A stretch of 6,160 nt of DNA from Clostridiales bacterium (GTDB taxonomy: Bacteria; Bacillota; Clostridia; Saccharofermentanales; UBA5734), in NCBI GenBank assembly GCA_007135995.1, contig SLHU01000184.1:1-6160 (forward strand), given 5' to 3'. Below are positions 1 to 6,048 of the stretch, in pieces (within the stretch, counting starts at the first letter, position 1; each line of letters begins with the position of its first letter). Below the pieces are notes generated by a model. The model searched no databases and was not told the origin of the DNA. It saw only the letters and a program-made list of their open reading frames with translations. The translations under genes and the position numbers were made by a program.

Positions 1-772
1 CCGCATGCTGCTGCCAGTTGTCGCGATGGACAATACCGTCGCGCTGATGACTTTTTCTATAGCAGCGGCTATTTCTCAAGTGCTGGTCGCCGACGTGTCA
101 GGTTCATATGTATGGATGATTCTATATCCGCTGATTGAGATAGGCGGTTCTCTGCTGGCAGGCTTTGTGCTGGGGTTTGTTTTATCCTTTCTGTTCAGAT
201 TCTTCGAAAAAGATAATGATCGTCTCGCTTTGGTGATTGCCGCTGTTATGCTGGGCGTGGGGCTATCAGCTCAGATTCACCTTTCGGCATTGCTTGTCTG
301 CATGGCGGCCGGGGCAACGATGAGCAACTTAAGCAAGCATTCCTTACGTGTCTTTAAACTGACCAATGCGTTTACACCCCCGCTGTTTCTGATTTTTCTT
401 GTTCTCTCCGGAGCTGAGCTGAACCTGGTGATGCTGCGCACGCTGGGTGTGATGGGGCTGATTTATATCATTGGCCGGGCAATCGGCAAAATCGGCGGCA
501 GCTTTATCGGCAGCCGACTGGCCAAAGCTGAGCCGGTTATCCAGAAACATATGGGCTTTACGCTGATTCCTCAGGCTGGTGTGGCGATTGGCCTGTCGTT
601 GGCCGCATTGCGCATTCTGCCTGAGTATGGTGATCAGATCCGCGTCGTCATACTGAGTTCAACGCTGATCTATGAACTGGTCGGACCTGTGATTACGCGT
701 CTGGCTCTGAAGCGGGCCGGCGAGCTGCCTGACCTAGTGAAAATCGGCAAAGACTGCAAGCCTTCACGCTAA
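1..772 (+). CDS. Cation:proton antiporter (CPA family), C-terminal part, 5' end outside window
   Basis: This is an integral membrane exchanger, probably swapping Na+ or K+ for H+. The frame is open from the first bases, and the ATG at 5 lies inside a conserved transmembrane stretch, so the true start is upstream; 255 residues are visible from that ATG. There are roughly seven hydrophobic segments, broken by short charged loops (for example FEKDNDR, about residues 67-73). Family-like landmarks are the LLPVVAMDN stretch (residues 2-10, the unwound-helix acidic site of CPA antiporters), a GRAIGK segment near 157-162, PQAGVAIGL at 189-197, and the tail ELVGPVITRLALKRAGEL at 224-241. The full protein would be about 380-400 residues in this family. 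At the acidic site the usual Asp-Asp pair reads Asp9-Asn10. No KTN/TrkA nucleotide-binding domain follows; the protein ends about 14 residues after the last segment. The class is well supported; ion specificity and CPA1 versus CPA2 are not settled. Confidence 0.86.
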   Translation, partial: RMLLPVVAMDNTVALMTFSIAAAISQVLVADVSGSYVWMILYPLIEIGGSLLAGFVLGFVLSFLFRFFEKDNDRLALVIAAVMLGVGLSAQIHLSALLVCMAAGATMSNLSKHSLRVFKLTNAFTPPLFLIFLVLSGAELNLVMLRTLGVMGLIYIIGRAIGKIGGSFIGSRLAKAEPVIQKHMGFTLIPQAGVAIGLSLAALRILPEYGDQIRVVILSSTLIYELVGPVITRLALKRAGELPDLVKIGKDCKPSR

Positions 773-811
773 ACCGCTATCGCCGAAAATATGGCACAGT
801 ATGGCTCATCA

Positions 812-3250
812 TCAGCAGCTTGTGTCTCGTTCAACAATATCAGCAAACAGTCTGACCAATTCCGGATCGAACTGCGTACCCGCGTTTATTCTTAGTTCTG
901 CCAATGCAGCGTCTTTTGTCAGCGGTAATCTGTAACTTCTGTTGCTGATCATGGCATCATATGCATCAGTGATAGCGCAGATCCTTGAAGGAATGGGGAT
1001 TTCTTGTTCCTTGAGACCCTTTGGGTATCCCTTGCCATCCCATCTTTCATGATGGGCCAGCACATATTCTGCGATTTCTGCCATATCGTTATTGGTATTC
1101 AAGATGCGGAAGCCAATCTCTGAGTGGCTTTTCATTTCCAGCCATTCATATTCTGTAAGCATGCCTGACTTATTCAAGGTCTTTTCTGACAGGGCTATTT
1201 TACCTATATCGTGCAGTAAGCCAAAGGCTTTCATTTCCTTAATCTTATACTCTTCCATACCAAGTGCTGTGCCCATTTTCTCGCACAGATCTGACACACG
1301 TTTCGAGTGTGCCTCCTCTTTTTTACTTTTGCTGTTAAGTGCCGCAATGATATTTTCAATGGCTTTTCCCCTGATACTGGGCCTTTCAAAAAGTTTGTTA
1401 TGGTACATCGTATCTTCAGCTTTTTTTGATACTGCTTCTATGGCATCTGTCTCACTGGTTTTCGTCTCATAGCCAAATGAAACGGAGATTTCCAAGTCAC
1501 CTGACGTTTCTTCTTTCAAAAGAACTTTTATACGGTTGACCAGCTGAGCTGCTTCAAAGCCATCTGTTTCAGGCAATAAGACAGCAAATTCATCACCGCC
1601 GATTCTGGCGACAATATCATCTGCACGGCAAGCTTTTTTGATTGCTTTTGCCGTCTTTACCAGTATTTGGTCGCCTGCAGCATGACCAAGGGAATCATTA
1701 ATCAGTTTTAAGCCATTGACATCACCCAGCACGATGGTCAATGGCCAATTTCTTTCTTTATCAAGCCGATCACATTCTGCTTCATAAAACCTGCGGTTGT
1801 AAAGTCCCGTCAGATGATCATAAAAGCTCAGGTATCTGATTTCGTCCAGGCGTTTTTTCTTCTCTGTAATATCTCTGAAAACCAGCACGACGCCAGATAT
1901 ACAGCCTTGTGCATCTACTATTGGCGCGGCGCTATCTTCAATAGGCCGCTCAGTACCATCTTTTGATACTAAAAGGGTGTGATTGGCAAGATCGATACTT
2001 TCTTTGGTTAGCAGCACAGTTGCGACTGGGCTGGTGCATCTTTCACGGGTAAATTCGTTAACGATGCTGAATACTTCATCTATTGGCCTGCCGGCAGCTT
2101 CTTCCTGCGTCCATCCTGTCAGCTGTTCTGCGACTTTGTTCATGATCGCTGCCCTGCCCTGAACATCTGTTGAGATGACGCCGTCACTGACAGATAAAAG
2201 CGTCGTTTTAAACTGTTCCTTTTCATTCGACAGCTGGGTCTCAATTTGTTTGCGCCCGGTAATATTGATATTAGTTCCTACCGTCAGGCTTGATAAACTG
2301 CCGTCCGGGTTGCGCAGCGTCTGTCCGCGGGCGCAGATCCATACCCAGCTGCCATCAAGATGCTTCATCCGAAAACAGCTCTCATACATGCCATCAGAAC
2401 CATTCGCCAAGTACGCCATGGATTGGTTCACTGTATGCTGACGGTCCTCAGGATGCAGATGATTGATCCATACTTCATCAATATTGGCGCGGCCATCCAT
2501 AGGGTAATCTGCCGGATTGTGGCCGATCATTTCAAAGTATTCCGGACTGCACCACAGATATTTATTTTCTCTTTGGTATTCCCACACCCCGGTATTCGAG
2601 ACCGTTATAACCGAGCGGTATCGTGACTCACTTGCCCGCAGTTCATCTTCCGACCGTTTTTGCTCGGTGATGTCCCTGAAACTCCAGACCCTGCCGATAA
2701 TTTGCTGTTCCTGTCGCTGCGGCTGTGAATATCTTTCAAAAATACGGCCGTCTGAAAGATAAAGCATGTCAGTGCTGATTGCCTCCGATTGGCTGCCAAG
2801 TCCCTGAATTTCTGCCGAAAACGTTTCCGGACTCGACAGCTGAGCGAGCATATGCGCATACATTTTTTCATCATCATGATCGTCGATTATGTCTCGCGGA
2901 ATTTGCCACATTTCGATGAATCGCTGGTTGCAGCACGTTCTGATGCCGTCGCTGTTTATAACCAGCAGACCGTCAGCAGTCGATTCAAGCGCAGCTGACA
3001 GTAAAGCGGCTAAATCAGTTTTCTCTTCTGCAGCCAGTTTTATGATTGAGGTCGATCTTCGCAGTTTTGCGGCAAAAATAAAAAGAGCAAGGATAAAAAA
3101 GACTGCTGCAGCCAGTGCTGTGGTTTGGGCTAAGTCATTCCAGTTCCAGTCGCGTAAAGCAATGGCCATACCGCGTCTGACAGTAAGTTTTCCTGGGTTG
3201 AGACTTGTCAGGGGTACGGCAGCAAAGATGAAAAGAAAGCTTGTTTTCAC
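812..3250 (-). CDS. Membrane-anchored PAS-PAS-PAS-GGDEF-HD-GYP cyclic-di-GMP turnover protein
   Basis: A predicted two-headed c-di-GMP enzyme of 812 residues. Residues 1-18 are hydrophobic and 43-62 form a clear membrane helix, with only about 25 residues between them, so there is no sizeable extracellular sensor. PAS1 covers about 83-197 (ends FRDITEQKR), PAS2 about 208-337 (HPEDR, then a PAC-like end) and PAS3 about 345-466 (ends FRDITEKKK). The GGDEF domain spans about 474-628, with DHLTGLYNRR at 478-487, the catalytic GGDEF at 551-555 and an intact RxxD inhibitory site (R542, D545) at the usual distance. The HD-GYP domain spans about 632-812, with H648, HD at 680-681, H709, HH at 733-734, DGKGYP at 738-743 and D762. 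Both active sites look complete, so cyclase (2 GTP to c-di-GMP) and phosphodiesterase activity are both possible; which dominates cannot be read from sequence. The start is GTG, chosen because a GAGGG Shine-Dalgarno lies 6 nt upstream; the ATG at codon 28 has none. The gene converges on the antiporter. Confidence 0.95.
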   Translation of the reverse strand: MKTSFLFIFAAVPLTSLNPGKLTVRRGMAIALRDWNWNDLAQTTALAAAVFFILALFIFAAKLRRSTSIIKLAAEEKTDLAALLSAALESTADGLLVINSDGIRTCCNQRFIEMWQIPRDIIDDHDDEKMYAHMLAQLSSPETFSAEIQGLGSQSEAISTDMLYLSDGRIFERYSQPQRQEQQIIGRVWSFRDITEQKRSEDELRASESRYRSVITVSNTGVWEYQRENKYLWCSPEYFEMIGHNPADYPMDGRANIDEVWINHLHPEDRQHTVNQSMAYLANGSDGMYESCFRMKHLDGSWVWICARGQTLRNPDGSLSSLTVGTNINITGRKQIETQLSNEKEQFKTTLLSVSDGVISTDVQGRAAIMNKVAEQLTGWTQEEAAGRPIDEVFSIVNEFTRERCTSPVATVLLTKESIDLANHTLLVSKDGTERPIEDSAAPIVDAQGCISGVVLVFRDITEKKKRLDEIRYLSFYDHLTGLYNRRFYEAECDRLDKERNWPLTIVLGDVNGLKLINDSLGHAAGDQILVKTAKAIKKACRADDIVARIGGDEFAVLLPETDGFEAAQLVNRIKVLLKEETSGDLEISVSFGYETKTSETDAIEAVSKKAEDTMYHNKLFERPSIRGKAIENIIAALNSKSKKEEAHSKRVSDLCEKMGTALGMEEYKIKEMKAFGLLHDIGKIALSEKTLNKSGMLTEYEWLEMKSHSEIGFRILNTNNDMAEIAEYVLAHHERWDGKGYPKGLKEQEIPIPSRICAITDAYDAMISNRSYRLPLTKDAALAELRINAGTQFDPELVRLFADIVERDTSC

Positions 3251-3254
3251 AGTT

Positions 3255-3261
3255 CACCCTC
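3255..3261 (-). promoter_or_regulatory. Ribosome binding site that selects a GTG start for the c-di-GMP gene
   Basis: GAGGGTG on the minus strand, with 6 nt between GGG and the GTG at 3250. The alternative start, an ATG at codon 28 (3169-3167), has no purine-rich site at a suitable distance. This supports the GTG and therefore the extra N-terminal hydrophobic segment. Confidence 0.7.
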
Positions 3262-3369
3262 ATTCTACATTACTAGCTCGAATTATGCATGAGTTCATCA
3301 ACACGGCTGCATGTCTAGTAAAATCATTCATTGATTAAAATTCATCTTCCATTTGAAAAGTTTTTGATG

Positions 3370-3398
3370 ATTATAGAAATTCTACGTGTATTATACAA
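3370..3398 (-). promoter_or_regulatory. Likely promoter of the PAS-GGDEF-HD-GYP gene
   Basis: On the minus strand, TTGTAT (3398 to 3393) stands exactly 17 bp before a perfect TATAAT (3375 to 3370), so the -35 matches TTGACA at 3 of 6 and the -10 at 6 of 6. Transcription would start near 3363, giving a leader of about 113 nt. A second perfect TATAAT at 3390-3395 overlaps this -35 and has only a weak partner (CTGTGC, 3413-3418), so it may be an alternative promoter. A third at 3449-3454 has no recognisable -35. Confidence 0.5.
3374..3397. promoter_or_regulatory. Two adjacent 11-bp palindromes inside the c-di-GMP gene promoter
   Basis: TAGAAATTCTA (3374-3384) and TGTATTATACA (3387-3397) are each perfect odd palindromes with 5-bp arms, separated by 2 bp. 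Together they fill the spacer and -35 of the likely promoter and cover the alternative -10. They could be operator sites for one or two dimeric regulators. Short AT-rich palindromes also arise by chance, so the call rests mainly on position. Confidence 0.3.
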
Positions 3399-3519
3399 TA
3401 AAATTCGTGTTCGCACAGTCTTTTTTTAAGTGAATTGTCTCTTTTTGCATTATATTCAGCAGCCGTGTTGACTGCGGTCTCAGCTTCAATACACACAAAT
3501 AAATCACAACTGGTCAGCT

Positions 3520-3561
3520 GCACATTTGTTCTGCCTTTTAGCACATTTGTTCTGCCTTTTA
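3520..3561. repeat. Perfect 21-bp tandem duplication
   Basis: Two identical 21-bp units, 3520-3540 and 3541-3561, directly abutting. Each begins GCACATTTG and ends GCCTTTTA on the plus strand. It lies 36 bp past the SDR stop codon and is outside any reading frame I accept. Two copies suggest a recent slippage duplication, or a duplicated protein or RNA site. Nothing in the unit matches a motif I know. Confidence 0.95.
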
Positions 3562-3596
3562 ATTTTAAGAAATGATCAACATCAGCGGTACTGGTT

Positions 3597-4616
3597 TCAG
3601 TAATCTGAAAGCGCTGAAACAGGCCGGTTTTTCAGAATGTGCTCAAGGAACGCGTCCCAGTCCGAGTCGGTTTTCTGTAGGTTTTGATGTGCCAGATAGT
3701 ACTCGGCAGAAAGCCGCATCCCCTGGTCAAAACGAATCTGTGCTTTATATTCCGGAACAAGCTTTTTGATCTTACTGTTGTCAAAAACTGCGCAGTGGGC
3801 CTTGTCACCCAGAAGAGGCCCTTTCAGCTCTGGTTTGGCAGCAATCAGTTCACTGCTGGTCACATGAACTATTTTGGGTTTGACTGAAAAAGCACGGCCG
3901 ATGATTTTGTAAATCTGATTCCAGCTAAGCGCTTCATCAGATGTGATGTGGTAAGCTTGCCCGATTGCGTGCGGGTTGCCCGCCAGACCGGCAAAAGCAA
4001 CAGCCAGGTCACGGCTGTGTGTGACAGTCCAGAGCGATGTGCCGTCACCATGGATCACAACAGGCTTGCCTTCCTGCATTCTCCTGATTGTCGGCCAGGA
4101 ACCGTGACTGCCGTGAATGGCCAGCGGGATGGCCGTTTCATCGTATGTGTGACTGGGTCTGACGATTGTAACTGGGAAACCAGTTTGACGGCAAGCTGCC
4201 ATATAGACTTCCTCACAGGCTATTTTCTGCTGTGAATAAGTCCAGAAGGGATTGATCAGCGGTGTGCTTTCCGTTATCACAGGATAAACAGGCGGTTTTT
4301 GATATGCTGACGCACTGCTGATGAAAATGTATTGTCCGCATCGGTTTTGAAACAAATGGATGTCACGTTTGGCTTCATCAGGCGTGAAAACAATAAAGTT
4401 CGCGATTACATCGAAAAATTTATCCTTTAACCAGGTGCTCACCGTTTCAGTATCTGAAATGTCAGCTGTAAACTGGCTGATCAGCTTCGATTCAGGTATA
4501 CGGTTCGCCTGCCTGCCGCGATTGAGCAAGGTCAGGTCCCAGCCTTCTTCAAGCATTTTTAGGCAGACAGATGTACTGATTCTGCCAGTTCCGCCAATGA
4601 TCAGTGCTTTCATCAT
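3597..4616 (-). CDS. Extended SDR, NAD-dependent epimerase/dehydratase family
   Basis: A soluble Rossmann-fold oxidoreductase of 339 residues, typical length for extended SDRs. The N-terminal nucleotide-binding motif is IIGGTGRIS (residues 6-14), with the third glycine of the usual GxxGxxG replaced by Ser14. LNRGR (31-35) follows strand 2, where NAD(P) preference is set, and ADIS (51-54) matches the adenine-contacting acidic turn. The catalytic centre is visible as SSASAY (100-105) and Y127-S-Q-Q-K131 (YxxxK). VRPSHTYD (152-159) and the GDGTSLWTVTHSRDLA stretch (190-205) are typical of the substrate-side domain. The substrate is not recognisable; a nucleotide sugar or free sugar/sugar acid is likely. 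It lies 155 bp downstream of the rhamnonate-dehydratase-like gene in the same direction, so a role in the same sugar pathway is inferred. Two in-frame ATGs open the gene (4616 and 4613). The AAGGAGA site at 4621-4627 leaves 5 nt after GGAG to the first and 8 nt to the second, so the second may be the real start. Confidence 0.9.
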   Translation of the reverse strand: MMKALIIGGTGRISTSVCLKMLEEGWDLTLLNRGRQANRIPESKLISQFTADISDTETVSTWLKDKFFDVIANFIVFTPDEAKRDIHLFQNRCGQYIFISSASAYQKPPVYPVITESTPLINPFWTYSQQKIACEEVYMAACRQTGFPVTIVRPSHTYDETAIPLAIHGSHGSWPTIRRMQEGKPVVIHGDGTSLWTVTHSRDLAVAFAGLAGNPHAIGQAYHITSDEALSWNQIYKIIGRAFSVKPKIVHVTSSELIAAKPELKGPLLGDKAHCAVFDNSKIKKLVPEYKAQIRFDQGMRLSAEYYLAHQNLQKTDSDWDAFLEHILKNRPVSALSDY

Positions 4617-4620
4617 GTGG

Positions 4621-4627
4621 TCTCCTT
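4621..4627 (-). promoter_or_regulatory. Ribosome binding site of the SDR gene
   Basis: AAGGAGA on the minus strand just ahead of tandem ATG codons at 4616 and 4613. The gap after GGAG is 5 nt to the first and 8 nt to the second. The second spacing is closer to the usual optimum, so the protein may begin at the second methionine. Confidence 0.7.
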
Positions 4628-4663
4628 TCTGATTTTGCTGGATTTGCGTTTATCTTCATCTTT

Positions 4664-4678
4664 GTCATCTATAATGAC
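4664..4678. promoter_or_regulatory. 15-bp palindrome GTCAT-N5-ATGAC between dehydratase and SDR
   Basis: Perfect 5-bp arms (4664-4668 and 4674-4678) around a CTATA spacer, in the 155-bp gap between the two catabolic genes and about 50 bp ahead of the SDR start. It could be a protein-binding site or a small RNA hairpin. No convincing minus-strand -35/-10 pair surrounds it, and no U-tract follows it, so it is not called a terminator. Five-base arms can arise by chance. Confidence 0.25.
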
Positions 4679-4771
4679 TTGCCTTTATTTTCTCCCGGAT
4701 TGCCCGCTTGATCTTGGAAGGTTTCTCAGGATGACTATCATTAATACCTGCTGCCTGGCTTTTTCCAGCCT

Positions 4772-5974
4772 TCAGCTGAACGAAAAGCCGGTCAGCAGAC
4801 GTGATCCAATCAGATTTTCATGGTCAATTTCTTCCCCCAGGCCGGGGGTATCATTCAGGATTAGGTATCCATCGTCACTCAGCCGTTTATCTTTGAAAAA
4901 AGCAGTTTTCTGATCCATGAAGCTTAGCAGATACTCGCAGTAAGGACTGATGTCCGGCGGCATCGCCGCAACAATATGCATGGCAGGCAGCAGGGAATGG
5001 CCATGTGGTATGAATGTGGTGCCGTACATTTCGCAAAGATCACCAATCCGCATCGCTTCAGTGATGCCCCCGCACCACTCCGGGTCGGACTGCATGACTG
5101 AAAAGATGCCGTCTTTCAGGTAAGAATTGACTTCCATACGGGTATAAAGATGTTCGCCGGCAGAAAGAGGGATCGATGTTTCCTGTTTCAGCTGACGGTA
5201 ACCGTCGCTCATATGCGGCCGTAAAACTTCTTCGACCCACATAGGGTGAACCTGCTCAAGCTCACGGAAAATAGTCCTGGCATAGCTGATCGTCCAACCC
5301 ATCCAGCAATCAAACATCAGCTCATAGTCATCCCCTAATGCCTCCCGCAAAGCAAAGGCTAAATCCAGATTTTTACGCATGCCCGTCATCCCCGCGCCGG
5401 GTCCATACTTGAAAAACCATTTTTGCGCCTGAATTCCGGATGCTTTGATTTCCAGAGCACGTTCGCAGGCGCGTTCGGGTTCAACTGAGAATCCGAGGGT
5501 GCTGATATAGGGCCTGATACGAGACCTTCCGCCGCCCAAAAGTTTATAAACCGGACAGCCAAGTGCCTTCCCCTTGATATCCCATAAGGCAATATCAACG
5601 GTGCTGACAGCCATCATCATAACACCACTTCGGCTGTGCCTGTCAAACCGGCTCATCACATCCCATAAGAGACGGTTCTCCAGCGGATCACGACCGATCA
5701 GGTGCCTGGCCAGCCCGTCCATGATTGTCAGCAGCTGGCTGCGGTACTCGATGGGTCCATGTACACCTTCAATGCCCTCATCTGTAGATATCACCAGAAA
5801 AACACCGGACTTCCTGTCATCTTGATGCTGACCTGCCGATTTCATTCCGCCCTGCCGACTGCCGCTTGCGTATGATTCATAAAAATCCAGCGGTCCGGTG
5901 GACCGATCCTCATGATCATACTTCGGCTGAAAAGAAATAGTATGTTCGTATAAGCTAAGTGATGTGATTTTCAT
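4772..5974 (-). CDS. Enolase-superfamily acid-sugar dehydratase, L-rhamnonate dehydratase-like (mandelate racemase/muconate lactonizing family)
   Basis: A 400-residue protein with the N-terminal capping domain (about 1-135, including EGVHGPIE at 69-76 and STVDIALWDIKGKALG at 124-139) and the C-terminal barrel of the MR/MLE enolase superfamily. Predicted Mg2+ ligands are D222 (FDCWMGW), E248 (WVEE) and E274 (SAGEH). The general-base dyad is D297 (QSDPEWCGGIT) and H324 (IPHGHS), with E347 (CEYL) in the last active-site strand and K185 (QKWFFKYG) near the second strand. The WCGGIT, PHGxS and GEH signatures, and the 26- and 27-residue spacings D222-E248 and D297-H324, resemble L-rhamnonate dehydratase more than mandelate racemase or galactarate dehydratases. 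The predicted reaction is dehydration of an aldonate to a 2-keto-3-deoxy acid; the exact sugar is uncertain. It heads a probable two-gene unit with the SDR. Its Shine-Dalgarno (AAGGAGGG, 5985-5992) is strong but about 10-11 nt from the ATG, a little longer than ideal. A cre-like site overlaps its promoter. Confidence 0.93.
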   Translation of the reverse strand: MKITSLSLYEHTISFQPKYDHEDRSTGPLDFYESYASGSRQGGMKSAGQHQDDRKSGVFLVISTDEGIEGVHGPIEYRSQLLTIMDGLARHLIGRDPLENRLLWDVMSRFDRHSRSGVMMMAVSTVDIALWDIKGKALGCPVYKLLGGGRSRIRPYISTLGFSVEPERACERALEIKASGIQAQKWFFKYGPGAGMTGMRKNLDLAFALREALGDDYELMFDCWMGWTISYARTIFRELEQVHPMWVEEVLRPHMSDGYRQLKQETSIPLSAGEHLYTRMEVNSYLKDGIFSVMQSDPEWCGGITEAMRIGDLCEMYGTTFIPHGHSLLPAMHIVAAMPPDISPYCEYLLSFMDQKTAFFKDKRLSDDGYLILNDTPGLGEEIDHENLIGSRLLTGFSFS

Positions 5975-5984
5975 TGTTGTTCAA

Positions 5985-5992
5985 CCCTCCTT
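5985..5992 (-). promoter_or_regulatory. Ribosome binding site of the dehydratase gene
   Basis: AAGGAGGG on the minus strand, near-complete complement to the 16S rRNA 3' end. It is separated from the ATG at 5974 by 10-11 nt depending on which bases pair. It fixes the start, and no competing in-frame start is nearby. Confidence 0.75.
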
Positions 5993-6048
5993 GCGAGTGT
6001 CCTGTGCAGCATATTATATTTAATACATGAAGACAGATTGTTAAAGTC

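Larger units (their letters stand above)
3298..3471. repeat. 13-bp perfect inverted repeat with 148-bp interior enclosing the c-di-GMP promoters
   Basis: TCAACACGGCTGC at 3298-3310 and its exact reverse complement GCAGCCGTGTTGA at 3459-3471. The arms are GC-rich in an otherwise AT-rich region and enclose all three TATAAT boxes. No gene lies between, and there is no visible target-site duplication, so a miniature transposon is not supported. It may be a pair of regulator sites, or a long-range RNA pairing in transcripts that read through from the SDR. Confidence 0.55.
3251..3596. other. 346-bp AT-rich gene-free region between the SDR and the c-di-GMP gene
   Basis: No credible coding sequence lies here. 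Reading leftward (minus strand) from the SDR stop it contains a perfect 21-bp tandem duplication (3520-3561), one arm of a 13-bp inverted repeat (3459-3471), three TATAAT boxes (3449-3454, 3390-3395, 3370-3375), two touching palindromes (3374-3397), the second inverted-repeat arm (3298-3310) and the ribosome binding site of the c-di-GMP gene (3255-3261). I found no hairpin plus U-tract that would end SDR transcription, so some read-through into the c-di-GMP gene is possible. A 23-codon open frame (3331 to 3260, minus) sits in the leader but lacks a well-placed ribosome binding site. I do not recognise a known riboswitch, including the c-di-GMP-I class. Confidence 0.7.

Noticed and set aside
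1092..1472. 126-codon plus-strand open frame
   Set aside because: It is antisense to the GGDEF/HD-GYP junction, whose minus-strand reading is certain from the catalytic motifs. It is serine-rich with no recognisable domain.
2889..3338. 149-codon plus-strand open frame opposite the 5' end of the c-di-GMP gene
   Set aside because: It lies antisense to well-supported PAS and membrane-helix coding sequence, has no family-like motif, and its product looks like a reverse-complement artefact. The same holds for the other plus-strand frames opposite the three minus-strand genes.
3251..3363. c-di-GMP riboswitch in the leader of the c-di-GMP gene
   Set aside because: The conserved GEMM-type sequence blocks are absent and no strong two-stem fold is evident in the 113-nt leader.
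3401..3428. Plus-strand GTG-TTCG-CAC stem followed by a T-run, resembling a terminator
   Set aside because: The stem is only 3 bp and no plus-strand gene precedes it, so there is nothing to terminate.
3298..3471. Miniature inverted-repeat transposon
   Set aside because: The 13-bp arms show no flanking target-site duplication, and a 174-bp element with no other copy in view cannot be supported. It is kept only as an inverted repeat.
4755..4770. Hairpin-like GGCTGG/AAAAA/GCCAG just after the dehydratase stop codon
   Set aside because: The stem is about 4 bp and no U-tract follows on the minus strand, so it is not a rho-independent terminator. Read-through to the SDR remains likely.
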